A DNA stretch of 64,000 nucleotides from Strigamia acuminata (taxonomy: Eukaryota; Arthropoda; Chilopoda; Geophilomorpha; Linotaeniidae), in NCBI GenBank assembly GCA_949358305.1, contig OX442318.1:4326501-4390500 (forward strand). The letters are read 5' to 3'. Position numbers and translations under genes: made by a program. Shown one piece after another: positions 1 to 12,366 of the stretch; the first letter of the stretch is position 1, and each line of letters starts with the position of its first letter. Under the pieces are notes generated by a model that was not told the DNA's origin, did no database searches, and saw only the letters and a program-made list of their open reading frames with translations.

Positions 1-1678
1 GCTCTGAAAATTCTCTGCTGACAGAATTCAGTCGAGTGGGAACCTAGCATTATGCTGTATTCCTGCAAAATTGGAATCCAGACCAAAAATTTGGCAAATT
101 TGGCAACTGAAGTTCAGATCAAAAAATTATTGGTACTTTTTGAAAGAGCGGCAAATTCTGCACAGGAGACATATTTTAAATATTTTAATCGGTTCAATTT
201 TTATATTTTTGGTTTTTTTATGATCGAATTCAAATTTCCCACTACATTTGCCATGCTGGCTACAATCGTAAGAAAGCTTACTTTTTTTTTCTAATTGAGG
301 CTTGTGTAGAATGCAATTTCCAATCGAATGAGCCTGGTTTCAGAATTTTGGTATTCTTTTTTTATTACCGTACCGAAACAATCAAAATTCATATCAGGGG
401 CGAACATTTTGACATCCATTAAACGACACGAGTTCTTCCAAGTGGCGCTCCGGTTTGCTTACATTTTGCCATAAATCAGCATTTTCTTCCTTTTAACTAC
501 TTTTGATTTCAATTTTATCATATTCATTGGAAAGTAGACCAAAAACTGCCCCAGAAAAGTCTCCTTTCCAATCTTATGCTTAATTTTTTAATTCATTTTT
601 TTCCAAATTCCAAATAAATCGGAAGTTGAAACACACACACACACGCACACACACAGTTAAATAAAAGCATTTAAAAAGCAATTTATTCCACTGATATGTT
701 CTCACTAAATAGTAGAATTCCATATACACCGTTTATGCCTCAGATCTCAACTAACACAACTCACTCGTCACACGTCACTATAGATACTCAACTCATCCCA
801 TTTAACAATACATTTCAATTGGCTACCAACTACCTTATTCATATTGATACGAATAAGGGAAGTACACAATAATAAATAACTTATATCTAACCTGCAGAGC
901 TGGAGTTTTTTCATTTTGTTTGCCATACAGTTTTGTTTGCAATGATAATATTCACTCATATTTGAAGTACATGGGTTTTGAGTAGTGTCCAAGTATTGTG
1001 CCTAACACATCAGAAAGAAGTATTATAAATTTACATCTGCATGCATTTTTTGTGTATATTATGTTACTAGATAGATATTTTAGATATTTCATTGTTTAAA
1101 TAGTTCTAGAAAGTTTGTGGACTATCGATTATTGTTTACCTTTAATAATTTGAATAAAATTCGTGTTCTACGCCCCGAAGAAAGTTCTACTTTGAATGAA
1201 ATCGGGAAATTTGGATCTCCGGGTGAACTGAAATAAAACTGAAAGAAAACATAGAAGAGATTTTACTTTAATTAACATTAAAAACTAAAATTTTCCTGAC
1301 ATTTGAAACATCTGGTTTGCAAATATGATCCATTTCAAATACAGCGAATACAGCTATCGCCATTGTTCTGTACTTTCCTGGTGCTTATAAGTTTGAAAAA
1401 AATTACTTTTTTGCAATTGAAAGATTCATCTCAAAGGTAATTACCAAACGAATACTTCATGCAAACACCCTCTGTGTAGTTTAACTTGGTCATGCTATTG
1501 TTATACTGGTCGTAATTCTGATACTGCAAAAATTGCACAAGACAATAAGACATTGGCAAAATCTATTGGGTATAAAGTCATTGTGAGTGGCCTTAGTTTC
1601 GGTTAAATAATTTTTTTTATAAGGGCCAAAAAAAAAATTACGGTTTCACTGGGACTGGGACTTCACTTTGGTCTCTGT
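1..1678. other. AT-rich non-coding stretch
   Basis: I see no convincing exon here. Open frames are short and lack recognisable protein features. A CA-type microsatellite lies at about 632-655. The rest is AT-rich unique-looking sequence. Confidence 0.5.
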
Positions 1679-1817
1679 GTGACTGGATATGGTCTTACCC
1701 GCGCAGTATGGGATTTACTACGCAGGAGGGACGCATACATCACGTAATGGGGATGGCTTGGGGCCACCAGGCGGTGTGTGGAGTGATGCCGGTCACCTAG
1801 GGTGACCAAGCGGTCAC
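1679..1817. repeat. Short copy of a dispersed GTGAC...GTCAC repeat
   Basis: Both ends match the longer repeat at 11353-11905. The left end shares the run beginning GTGACTGGATATGGTCTTACC, and the right end shares GGCGGTGTGTGGAGTGA and CCAAGCGGTCAC. This copy lacks the middle of the longer one. The ends form only a 5-6 bp inverted repeat, so the class (SINE-like or short terminal-inverted-repeat element) is open. Confidence 0.6.
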
Positions 1818-1875
1818 TTCTGCACCATGGTATTTGTATCAGCTCTCCTTTCTCATCCTGTAATTAACTGCAGAC

Positions 1876-2517
1876 TAGGGATGAGAACGGGACCAATTTT
1901 TCCAGCTCGACCCGTTCCGTGTCCCGAAATGTGCTAATTTTTCCCGCCCAGTCCCGTCCCGTGTCCCGAAATATGCCTATTTTTCGAGTCCCGACCCGTC
2001 CCGTGTCCCGAAATACTTGCGTATAACGTTACGTAATACACGCATATAACATTAAAATATGATCAAATATGATCAAATGTGATCAAATATGATCAAATGT
2101 GATCAAATATGATCAAATGTGATCAAATATGATCAAATGTGATCAAATATGATCAAATGTGATCAAATATGATCAAATGTGATCAAATATGATCAAATGT
2201 GATCAAATATGATCTAATACGATCAAATTTGATCACATTTGATCAAATATGATAAATAAATAAGATAAATTGAAACTTAACTAAGCCCCATCCCGTCCTG
2301 AATCCCGCATTAGGCAAAAATTATCAGTCCCGTTCCGTCCCGAATCCCGCATAAGGCAAAAATTATCAGTCCCGTCCCGTCCCGAATCCCGTGGAATACA
2401 GATTCATCTAGTCCCGTCCCGAATCCCGTGGAATACAGATTCATCTAGTCCCGTCCCGTCCCGAATTCCGCTACGGGACCGGGACCGGGACTAAGCCCGG
2501 TCCCGTTCTCATCCCTA
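1876..2517. mobile_element. Non-autonomous hAT-type transposon (642 bp) with 8-bp target duplication
   Basis: Terminal inverted repeats run TAGGGATGAGAACGGGAC at the left and its reverse complement at the right. The element is flanked by a perfect 8-bp duplication, CTGCAGAC, at 1868-1875 and 2518-2525. An 8-bp duplication with TAGGGATG ends is typical of hAT elements. There is no transposase frame inside. The interior holds two tandem arrays: GATCAAATAT/GATCAAATGT units at about 2058-2255, and CCCGTCCCGAATCCCG units near both ends. Confidence 0.9.
2059..2255. repeat. Tandem repeat of GATCAAATRT decamers inside the hAT element
   Basis: About 20 copies of a 10-bp unit alternate between GATCAAATAT and GATCAAATGT, giving a 20-bp higher-order period. 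The array lies wholly inside the transposon at 1876-2517, so it travels with it. Confidence 0.85.
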
Positions 2518-2525
2518 CTGCAGAC

Positions 2526-2780
2526 ATACAAGGGCATACACGGGCTACTGAATTTAATGTTTAAATTTTCATAGTCTTTACTTCGTTTTTTTTTTTCTTT
2601 AGAAAACCGTGGTTTTATTTTTGCAGCTAGGTCAAAAGTTTTACTAGTAATTTTCTTTCTGAGCGCAATTTGGCTGGACAGACGAATTGGGTTTGGAATA
2701 ATATACAGAATGCATTGTTTTGGACGTTTGTATTTTTGTTCCCATTTAATTTAAATTGTATTTGAAAGTAAATGACTTAC
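2526..2780. other. Non-coding sequence downstream of the channel exon
   Basis: The sequence is AT-rich. By position it is intron following the donor of the minus-strand DEG/ENaC exon. I see no further channel exon here. Confidence 0.4.
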
Positions 2781-3594
2781 GAATCTTGAAATAACTTCTG
2801 TGGCCATTACTGCTTCAAATTCTTCACTCCAAAGTGTCTCCACATTGATGTCATTGAAATGTATAAGATCATAAGCGTCTACTTCACAATTAGTTGAATT
2901 CATCTTGAGATATTGGTCGAAATAGAGTTTCTTATTGTCATTGAGCTCTTCACTTTGTGGCCCTGGACAAGTAATGATGTTTGGAAATGTGACAATTGCA
3001 AGGTCCTCTATCTTGACTGTGTTCTGAATGGATCCTGATAAATATCTGCTTATTCGATTTTGTAGAATATAACAACAGAATAGAGTACAACTGAAATAAA
3101 TTGCATAAATCCATTTGCTTTTGCTGTGTGTTTTTTTCATTTCTATTTTTTTAGCAAACATTTTGAATTTGATTTCGTGTTTGTGGAAGTGGGTTTCAAA
3201 TTTGTTAATGACGCTGTTCCGGTTGTTCTTTTGTGGTCTTTTGTTATGTTTTGCAAAACCAATTAGACAATCCGTAAGAGAAAGTAGTGAAAATCCCAAC
3301 CAAAGACCGAGATTCCCACCAAAATCACAGAGTAGACCAATTAAGTCATAGAGCCATCTTTCTTGAAACACGGTTATGTGTGAATCGGATAAGTAGAAAA
3401 TGCACCGATTTTTGTTCAAACTTATTGCATCTATTTGTAAATCGTAAACTTCATTTTGACAGCTTCTTGTACAGTTGCAGTCATTAGTCGGCGTTATTCC
3501 TTTCATTCTCTTCTGGTGTTCTTCAATCAAGTCGGCTGTAGCTTGAGAATTGTTGCAGGGATTGTGGCACTTCTTCAGAAATGAATATGGCATG
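2781..3594 (-). CDS. DEG/ENaC channel exon joining TM2 of one unit to TM1 of the next (partial gene)
   Basis: One uninterrupted minus-strand exon of about 814 bases has an acceptor (ctattag) at its 5' side and a strong donor (gtaagt) at 2775-2780. Read 5'->3', it first gives the end of a degenerin/epithelial sodium channel extracellular domain (CNCTRSCQNEVYDL), then the pre-TM2 and TM2 region (CDFGGNLGLWLGFSLLSL; the GFS triplet sits at the G/S-x-S selectivity-filter position). A charged linker of about 50 residues with no stop follows, then a new TM1 (WIYAIYFSCTLFCCYI) and the family's post-TM1 hallmark (TFPNIITCPGP). So the end of one channel unit and the start of a second are read in one frame. 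The gene continues below 2781, outside recognisable exons. The acidic residue usual after TM2 is Asp here. Identification as DEG/ENaC is firm; the complete transcript is not established. Confidence 0.85.
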
Positions 3595-4048
3595 CTAATA
3601 GTCATAATATAACAGTAATTTTAAAACTTATCAGAGATTAAGAAAGATAATATTTTTAGGTTTTGTAATATCATAATTTCACAGTCAGTTAAAAATACTC
3701 TCATTGGTTAGACATGATTCAAGCTCAAGAATATATGAATTTGAATTTTGTCATGATCCAGAAGTAGAATGTTTAACTTGTCCCTTCATCCCGGGTGTTA
3801 GGTAATGCCGCTAGAAAGTTCTTTGGTTTGATCTTCTTGAGGAGTAATCGTATTCTTGCATTCGTTATTTTTTACTATTGTAGTGTGATATTTTGTGATG
3901 ATACTTTTGTAATAGCGCTACCTGGTACTCAGTGACTTTAACGTTAAATAAAATTGTAACGGGACCTCCGTAGTAACGCTTGTACGGTATGGTTTAGTTC
4001 TTCTGTCTCTCCTCATCAATCTTCCACAATCCATCAATATACAACACC

Positions 4049-4579
4049 AGGTGCGTTTAATTTCAAATTGTGAAAAACTAATTTTAAAAACTTGATTATA
4101 AAATCGATTTTTAACTTTGAACGAGTTGAAAACCAATTCTGTAATCAAGTTTTGCAGTTATAACTTATGTGTTCTGGAATCAAGTTCTCTTGATCCCAGA
4201 ACTAGTTCCAAACAGAAAAATCTAAGTTTATTTAAATTATTATTATTATTGTTGTTTCTTTAAGAACGGCGAACCAGCCGAACATAGGCCGCACTCGATC
4301 GCACAAATGTGGCGGAACATCGGCCGCATTCGATCGCACAAATGCAGCGGAACACCGGCCGTATTCGATCGTTCATAAATACATAATAATAATAATAATA
4401 ATAATAAATTAAATAAATTTACTTTTTAAATCCAAAGGATCCACCCAACACGTGTATTATGAGAATCGGTTTTTCGAAACTTTGATTCTCAAAAATATTA
4501 TGCGTTTTGCATCATTGCTGCCAGGGAAAATCGAGAAAATCGAAATAATCGGAATATCAATTTGAAATTGAATGCACCT
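4049..4579. mobile_element. Degenerate terminal-inverted-repeat element
   Basis: The left end AGGTGCGTTTAATTTCAAAT (4049-) matches the reverse complement of the right end (4558-4579) with about two mismatches. A related, perfect inverted repeat (TAGGTGCATTCAATTC) bounds the small element at 45694-45817. No transposase frame is visible. The interior holds the tandem repeat at 4262-4375 and an AAT microsatellite at about 4385-4408. Confidence 0.5.
4262..4375. repeat. GC-rich tandem repeat (about 40-bp unit, three degenerate copies)
   Basis: Three units with the pattern GGCCGCATTCGATCGCACAAATG...GCGGAACA follow each other, each slightly changed. The GC content contrasts with the surrounding AT-rich DNA. 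No coding frame is convincing. Confidence 0.6.
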
Positions 4580-4744
4580 ATTTACTGCTAGTTTAAACAT
4601 TGTGTGATCTTAAAGCTAACTGAATTCGAAAATTGATTTTAATTTGGCAACATGTTTAAACATCATATTTAAATTGCTTGACTGAGGGTTGTTTACATCT
4701 AACTTACAAAATGGCGGCTAATTTGGCCTGCGTTCTCGAATTCT

Positions 4745-5168
4745 CCAGTTCATTAACCTTCCCATAGCCAAGCCTAGTTTCCACCATTGCTAGCTAAGGT
4801 CGGTCAAATCGGCCTTCTTTTAAAATGCTTCTGCGCATGTGCAGAATCACATTTTTCCTGGTGCAATCGCATTTTTCCTGGTTCCTGGTTTTTTAGGACT
4901 AATTTTAATACGCCACCTAGTGCAAACAGATGGCAAAGCAGTGTACGGCGCTCCCATTAAGGGTGTTTTATGTTATAAATATTAAATTATCTTAATAATA
5001 ATTGAAAAACTATTTGTATTTAGACATTATAAAATAAGAAAAAAAAGTTTTTGAGGAATACAAGTTAACCTCATTAATTAATTATCAGAAAAAAAAGAAT
5101 TACAGTGATTTTTCCACTTCTGTAATTTTTTTGACCTACCATGGCTATGGGAAGGTTAAATGAGCTGG
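4745..5168. mobile_element. Inverted-repeat (MITE-like) element
   Basis: Positions 4745-4770 (ending TTAACCTTCCCATAGCCA-like) and 5142-5168 are inverted copies over about 26 bases with one small indel. The interior is AT-rich and non-coding. A clear target duplication was not found, so the exact borders and class are uncertain. Confidence 0.5.
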
Positions 5169-5700
5169 GAGAGACGAACTGAATGAACTCGGTTCATGTA
5201 GCGATTTTACTACAGCGATTGATAACTTTGACCTTTCAACCATAACACACAACACACACACAGGCATAGTTTTTCTTACAAAATCTTTCTGATAAAATGT
5301 TAATAAAATAACAGGATGAAAACAATGGTATGCTTTACCAGCAGGGATCATTCTCGAACATCTGTTTGATGCATCTTATACCACACGATATGAACTCTTC
5401 ATTCGACACACACGGCTCGTCTCTCGTGCTTAGAAAGGAATACTGGAAAAAATTTCAGTACTACTTCATTAATAAGACTAGCCCAGGAAGTTAGGTCCGG
5501 AGAATCTACAACCCAGGGACAAAAGTTCTGCAACAAGCGATTTTTTCAAACCATTGCTCTACTTTTGTGGCTGCAATAGAAATCGCTAACAAACAAAAGA
5601 TAAAACTTTCATTTATTTATCAGGAATTAGTGTGGAGAAATAGTCGTGTACATTTCATTCAGATTAGTGCACTTACACAGTCAGTTAGTTAGTTTACTTA

Positions 5701-6126
5701 CCGTACTGCCTTGAACAATGGCCCGGGCGTTTATTTTTTTTTTCGACTCGCCCGCCAGGCGCTTATTCAAAACCAGGCGATTATTCAAGCCAGGCCTCTA
5801 TCCGAAAAAAAAGTTTAAAATAACAAGTTATAAAAAAATTTGTGGTCGTATGCACGTTTTTTCAAATTTTTTGGAGCCATACCGCTGTATTATTGGTAGA
5901 AATGCAGCAGTGAAACTATGAAGGAGTGTTAAATAGCTCATTTCTACCGTAAATTACGTGTACGTGTACGGTAGACATAAAACATCATTTAAACGAATTA
6001 CAAATTTACAATAAACCCGGCGTTTATTTGAGGCAGGCGCTTATTGGTTCTTCAGCTGGCGGTTGCCAGGCGCTTAATCAAGAGCCGGCGCTTAATTGCG
6101 CCCGGCCATTGTTCAAGGCAGTACGG
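5701..6126. mobile_element. TA-flanked terminal-inverted-repeat element (426 bp)
   Basis: The ends read CCGTACTGCCTTGAACAATG at the left and the reverse complement at the right, for about 25 bases. TA dinucleotides flank both sides (5699-5700 and 6127-6128), as expected for Tc1/mariner-type insertions. The interior has repeated CCAGGCGCTTATT-type motifs near both ends (sub-terminal repeats) and no transposase. Confidence 0.8.
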
Positions 6127-6616
6127 TAATCACTATTTTTACTTTTGATGAGGTGAAGCCAATAGATATTTGAAGTGGGTCAAATATTAAAAATAATAAT
6201 TGAAAATCAAACGGTAGATCCCATGAGAGCTTAAATGAGATTTTGAAGGAAAAAAAATGAGACTCTAATACAGATTAAATATTATTTGAATACTGAACTT
6301 TATATTTGTGAAAAGGTTTAGGCATCTCAAATTTCATTTTCATTGTAAGTTCGGAATGTTCCAATGACCTGTTAACTAAGTAATAAGTATAAGATTTCAC
6401 ACAGTGAAACATACTGAAAACCAAAAATGTTATGATTTGGCAATTTTGTGTTCAGTCGTAAGCAAAACAAAACACTGCATGCCTAATACTCAACTGTTTA
6501 TTTGTGTACATGTGCCAAGAGATGAAATTGTGTGTCTTTGATGAAACCCCAAAGGTATGTTTGGCTACAACAACATAGAATAAATTTAGATTCAGACATG
6601 AAAATTTGCTCCTTAC

Positions 6617-7132
6617 TTTGTAGTTAGGTCTTCCAAATGCTAGATTTTTAATTACATCGATTCGATAGTCTAAATTCCAATGTTTTGAAAAGTCGAAATC
6701 AGGCAAAGGTATGACTGTATACACTGGGTTGTTTATGTCCATTTGTTTCATATAAGCCATTGAGTAATTATTGTGGTCTGAGCAAATAGACACTGGTGGG
6801 AATTGAAAGCGTTCCAATTTCCTTTGATGCACATCGACAGCCTTTGGTTCTGTCAAGAAGTACGAGATGCGATCATGCATTTGGTAGCAATAAGTGAGTG
6901 AACAGATAATGACGAGAAATGCCCAAAAAATACGAAATGTGAGTGAACGTTTGCGGTCTAGAAGAATATAAAATTCTGGTGCAACATTCTTATCTTTCTC
7001 GATGGCCTTAATGATTGAAGATGTTATTAAACGGCGATGTTTTTTGAATCCGCCTTGAATGAGCAGGCGATGTCTTCTGACATCGTATTCATTGAGCTGG
7101 CGATGTATTCCGAATGTGTGTTGATTGAGCAT
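6617..7132 (-). CDS. DEG/ENaC channel exon: N-terminus, TM1 and start of extracellular domain (partial)
   Basis: The minus-strand open frame carries a basic cytoplasmic segment, one hydrophobic helix (FWAFLVIICSLTYCY) and the post-TM1 family hallmark RFQFPPVSICSDHN. A strong donor (gtaagg, 6611-6616) ends the exon after RPNYK. The base before the first ATG is preceded by an acceptor-like tract (caatttag), so this Met may be internal and an upstream exon may exist. The His-Gly gating motif usual before TM1 is not seen. In transcription order this exon lies upstream of the fused TM2-TM1 exon at 2781-3594. It could be the N-terminal half of the unit whose TM2 is there, with extracellular exons in between that I could not define. 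Confidence 0.8.
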
Positions 7133-9130
7133 CTAAATTGAAAAAAGTTTGTATGAATATGTTGTTGCTTGTGTCACTTTACTAATGAGGATGGTCATTT
7201 GATCGAAATGCATGTGATTTGATTACCATATATGCCTGGGTATAAGCCGAAAATTTTATTTTAAAATTCGGACCTCTAAATAGGGGGGGGGGGTCGCTCG
7301 CCGATACTTCAATGCAATATGGAGTTTGCGAATCTACTTCGCGATGTTGCAAATCTTGCCTCGGTTACCGCGTCTCGTATCCGACGATATCCGCCACCCA
7401 CTCTCGACGTTCTTGGGTCAAAAATTGTGGAAAATTCCGTTTTTCTGGTTACAACATAATAATAAACAATAGTTTTAATCGGTTTACTATGCTTTTTAAC
7501 GATTTATTTCTCATTTTTAACTTTTCTTTGCCTTTATTATGCAATTTTTAAGCAGTTTTCATTGCTTATGCCGACTATTAGTAATACTAGTAAGCTAAAT
7601 CAATCTTCTCACTCCTATTATTTCTTCTTATTTCCCTTTTTAATTCCTTATTTCTCAAAAATAAAAATCGGTCTCCTCAATAAATTTTCAGGAAAAAAAT
7701 AATTACAAGCATTTTTCCATTCTGTGTTTTGTTCACTTTACACACGTTGAAAGTTAATACTATATTCACACCAAGCTTCTTGACATCGAAAAATGTCAAT
7801 AGAAACTTTATACCGCATGTCTAGAGAAGAACCACGACCATAGTCATTAAACATAATTAAACCTTCTGGCGAATGTCTTTGAAAAAATTTTAATAGTTGC
7901 TTTTCTGACATTCAATGATTTTGACTCGTGTCTTTGTGATAATTTATTTAAGTTGTCATTGATTTTTAAAAAACTCTTCCAACAGACAAAATCAATATCA
8001 ATATACTGCATTGCAGTGGCAATACGATCAGATCGAGTGCCGCGGTTCCACGAAATATAACTTTGAAACCATAAGTACAGAAAGCCAATTAAAAAATAGA
8101 CATTTCAAATATTTTAAAAAAATTAAAAATTATGTCATATTAACCCTACCTGCGGCAACATAGGGTCATTTCTAATTCATCAAAATCAAGAAAATCAAGA
8201 AAATCAGCGAAATTACGTTACTGTGCATTCGGGCAAAGGTCGTAGCTTCGGTTGTCACAGCAATCCGAAAATAATGCAACTGACGTGTGAAAACTGGCGT
8301 TTTACGGTTCACATTCCCTTTAATGTGTTGATTTTATTTGTTATTTTGTATTTTTATCCTACATTTAATATTTGTGTATTTTTATTTCCTTTGATGTAAT
8401 GTTTCAGTGTCATTTATTTCATTTTATATTTCTTAATTTGATAACCTTGCATTGGTGTTTGTGTATTTTTATTCAATTTTTCTAGTATTTTAATGTCATT
8501 TATTTGATTTATATATTCCGATTTGGATATATTCTCTTTAATGTTCTATCGTTTTATTATTCTGTGAAACTTAATTTAATATTTTGTATTCAATTTTAAC
8601 ATGTTTATCTTTCACATTTAGTGTCATTAACCTTTTATTTAAAGAGGGTTAGATTGTTGTCACATGACCTGGCTTCAGCTATCCTTCTAGGAATGCAGCT
8701 GAAGCCAATTATCAGATTAGTGGTGCTCCAATAGGAGCGTTTTGTATATATCTTTTTTGAAGACAATAAAGTTTAACCCCAGTGAGTGTACAAAATTCAT
8801 AGTGGAAGCAAGCTGCAGATTTATTTCAAAACATACACTTAAATTACAAAGAAGCCAGAGACTTTAGAAATACCAACTAAAAGCGATTGGAATCTACATG
8901 ACGTCTTTCATTAAAAAAAAAAATTAAATTTAAACCGTGTGATAATTACATTCTTGTTGAAATACTGTCTATTGATAGTATTGAGAGAGTGGGATTCACA
9001 TAAATTTGAATATTATTTTGCAAATCCAGTGCTTTTTTTACTATGATTTGATCCAGATTTGCAAAACTCAAATATGATTGAAGATTTTTCTCATAAGCTC
9101 ATAATGAATTGAATATAGACATGAAAAAAT
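7133..9130. other. AT-rich stretch without a clear gene
   Basis: No exon could be supported. About 7221-7470 holds a GC-richer patch with TATAAGCCGAAAATTTT and a G-run that looks like a worn DNA transposon. A 10-bp stem hairpin (GGCTTCAGCT/AGCTGAAGCC) lies at about 8671-8706. Confidence 0.4.
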
Positions 9131-9136
9131 ACATAC

Positions 9137-9322
9137 GGTTTTAAAGGTCCACTCAGGTGAAAACGTGGCACTCGATCCACTCAAAAACACCGCATTGCAG
9201 CTATATTGATGTTTTGTGAAAGTTGACAAGTAATTATTACTCTGTATTTTAAATAATTCATGAGTTTTCTGAGAATTGTAATGAGTGGTTCGTGACTTAC
9301 CGTATATACTAGTCAAATCCAT
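9137..9322 (-). CDS. Possible DEG/ENaC extracellular-domain exon(s)
   Basis: The minus-strand frame includes MDLTSIYG followed by a donor-like gtaagt, then an acceptor and a segment CNAVFLSGSSATFSPEWTFKT ending at a gtatgt donor (9131-9136). The Cys and Phe/Trp spacing resembles the middle of the DEG/ENaC extracellular domain, and it lies on the same strand upstream of the two firm channel exons. It would belong to a further channel unit. The match is by eye and weak. Confidence 0.3.
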
Positions 9323-9329
9323 ATATTCT

Positions 9330-11352
9330 CATACTGCTGTGAAAGTGAAAAAAATAAAATATTTGGATTTATCTCAAATTAAATATAGTTTTAATTAAAC
9401 CTTGAAATTTTAAACAGTTAAATAGATACATCTGAAGAAAGTACACACAAAATTTCATGCCAATCGGGCTTCAAATAATAAAATGGCAAATGTGATCTTA
9501 CTAGTTAAAATCATTTGTCAGTAAAATGGCACCAGGAAAGGCTGTTTTGTGCATGTTCGCATTCAGAGTTTGAGAGACAAGTCTTGGTCAACAGCTGGGT
9601 GAGAAGTGATTCTGAAAAGTTCATTTGCCCAGAAGTCACCTCAGATCACATGATTGATGGATTGATCAACTGTGATCAGCAGTGAGGTAGAAATAAGAAA
9701 GTGATTGTTGGAGAAATGTAATGTGCAAAGATTTATTCCCTTATCCAGACATTTCCTGGTCCGGGACAAATTTATGGGATCCATCCTTATTTTTGGATTA
9801 CACAGAATACACTTTATCGGTAAATTTGCAAATTTGTTCATGAAACTTACATTTGGTGGTCAGAAATGAGAAAAACACGGAACGAGGAGTAGAATTCAAC
9901 CGGGGTACCTGAGCAACAAAAAGTTATTATTTCTCATTTATTTCAAGCAAACTCGTATAATTGATAAATATTGATTTCTACATTATTACACCACAGTTTT
10001 GAGTTTAATTAAATTTAATAAAAAAAATTGTGTCAGATTAATTTCCAATTTATAAGCAGAATTGATTCCGACTTTACTTTTTAAATTTATAACTTGACTC
10101 AATTTATTAAAAATGTATTTTCAAAATCAATTTCTACTTTGAAAGCAGAATTGATTATTTTTCTAAGCTTCGTATTTATTTCTTGGTTAAACTTCTTTAA
10201 AAACTATTTGTTAGATTATATAATTTTCCAAATTGGAATTCAATCTCTTTTATGCAAGTGTCTAAAACAGGCTAACAAGCTCACATTCCATTTTCTTTGC
10301 TTTATTAAAGTTTTGCTTCCAAAAAAAATTTCCACTTCTGAATTAACGCAATTGCTGCTCACACTCTAATATCGTTAAACGCGCGTTTTATTATATGCTT
10401 CCGTTTGATGCGCTTAAATCGGTTAAAGTACAAAAATCCTTTAAAAAAATTCAATGAAACCCCCACACAACCCAAACACCACCCAAACACTGTCTTCGAC
10501 TTCTTCTTTCTTCATCTTCCAGCTAAGCTAAGTTATTGGTTGGAATGTTTAATAAAGTGAATTAAAATGTGCCATGCTGGAGTAAAACTTTGAACATAAA
10601 AAAAGTGTCTTACCTGCTCGAGCTTGGGTGCCAGGATGAGTATTTTCAACACCAACCACCAGACGGTGCAAAAACTATTTGATTTTTGTGACATCACAGA
10701 GTTTGAGAAATTAATAACTAGACACGAGCAACCGATTAGAAAACATGGCTGCCTGCCTGCTGGGAACTGTGTTTGAATCGTCATTTGAACAATTTCATCA
10801 CATTTTTATCACAATTGACTCAGATAGGTATTAATCTGATTTATTTATCTGTATTCTTTATATTTAAAATAAGTTGCTTTGTGATCTGTTCTTTTTTTTC
10901 AGTGATCAGCATTAAATCTACATTTGTCATGCCAAAACTGCATGACACACCACATTCTGTTTGATTATATCCATTATATTATATTCTACATATTAATGCA
11001 TTTCTATTAAATTTTGAAATTAATTTGAATTTTTTAACACAGCAAATCTTACTTTTGTTCGAACAAATGCTGGATCGAACCTGTCTCCGACTGGACGTTG
11101 CACATGGACCTGTCAATTGCCGTCAACAACCACCGAACTCATCAGAGAAGACAACATTCTGCCATTCTTGCAATCCTGCTGCAGGTTGGCTTTAGCGAAT
11201 TGAGCCCTTGCTGCACGGACAACATCTGAAAGAATATCCTTTTGTGCAGCTATTCAGCCATTCAACCCATTTTTGCACAATCTTCTGCGCACAGTGCTGG
11301 AGGACACTGGCAGAATGGAATAAAACTCAATCAAAAGGCATGCAAAATAGTT
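9330..11352. other. Non-coding or unassigned stretch
   Basis: The sequence is mostly AT-rich. Donor-like sites exist on the minus strand (for example at about 10610-10615), but no reading frame shows recognisable domains. Around 11050-11210 the base composition is more even and may be the relic of a transposon gene, which I could not identify. Confidence 0.35.
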
Positions 11353-11905
11353 GTGACTGGATATGGTCTTACCCGCCGCAGTATGGGGAATTACCACAAT
11401 GGGAGGGATGCATAGTCACGTAATAACAAGACAGGGACTCCAGATTGTTGGGTTTTGGCCTTTAATCCGTTGTCTAGGGGTGGGGTCGCCTATCTCCCTG
11501 TGTGGCAGTGCTGTTAGGCACGCTACGCCAGCAACCATCCCGTCACACACAGAACCTAAGTCCCATGGGTGACGTGGTCGGTTACTCTGGACGAACATTC
11601 TGCCGTACTTATCTTGTACAGCCTTGACCACTCAAGGAGGCTGCAGTAGGCACATCTTCCTGCTACTGAGCATCACAGTGGTGAATGGTGAGAGGAGCAG
11701 AGTCACAGTTGTCTCTGCTGAGGTTAGGACTATGTCCTCACACTGCACGTCTTCACCATCTGCTCTCCTAGCAACGTCTCTTTCTCACCACACCACTCAA
11801 CTCCCTCCTCCCCTGCTAGGCCAGTCCACTCCGTGAGGGGACGGCTTGGGGCGACTGGGCGGTGTGTGGAGTGACGCAGGTGACCGAGTGTGGCCAAGCG
11901 GTCAC
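11353..11905. repeat. Long copy of the dispersed GTGAC...GTCAC repeat
   Basis: It shares both ends with the shorter copy at 1679-1817 and adds about 400 bases in the middle. Open frames on both strands within it look like shadows of the GC-richer repeat. The flanks may carry a 4-bp duplication (TAGT), which is too short to be certain. Confidence 0.6.
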
Positions 11906-12366
11906 ATAGTCATTCATTAGATAGCGCATAAAATTATGAGAAAACACTTAAAATTGTAAAAATCATGAGAGAAGAGCACTAGGTGTGTTGTAAACAGTAT
12001 TCCTCAGAAATGGGGTCTGGAGTACTTCGATTTGACCATTTATAGGGACATGTGAGCGTTCAATGGCCGAAATAAATCAAGTGGTATCCAGTTAAATCGT
12101 GCTCCATTCGTTAAGTTATGTTTATGTTTATCCAACAAATTTACAACAACATTTTTTTCTTATCTTATTGTAATGTCACTATCGAAAAAGTTATAGTCTG
12201 TAAATGATTGATCCTCAAAGAAAATCATCCACGATTAGGAAAAATGCTGGCAATAGGTCTGCAAATTCCAGTTCCTATTTTTAAAAAATTCCAAAAACTT
12301 TCCTACAAGAAATATATACGGCATGATTGCTACACCACAAAGCAGATTCACCAAAAGGAATATTAC

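Noticed and set aside
2059..2255. GATC-rich repeat considered as a regulatory or origin-like array
   Set aside because: It lies entirely inside a transposon with a clear target duplication, so it is part of the element.
10533..10784. Minus-strand frame with a good donor at about 10610-10615, considered as another DEG/ENaC or membrane exon
   Set aside because: It has a hydrophobic stretch but no family hallmark, and no clear acceptor in the right phase.
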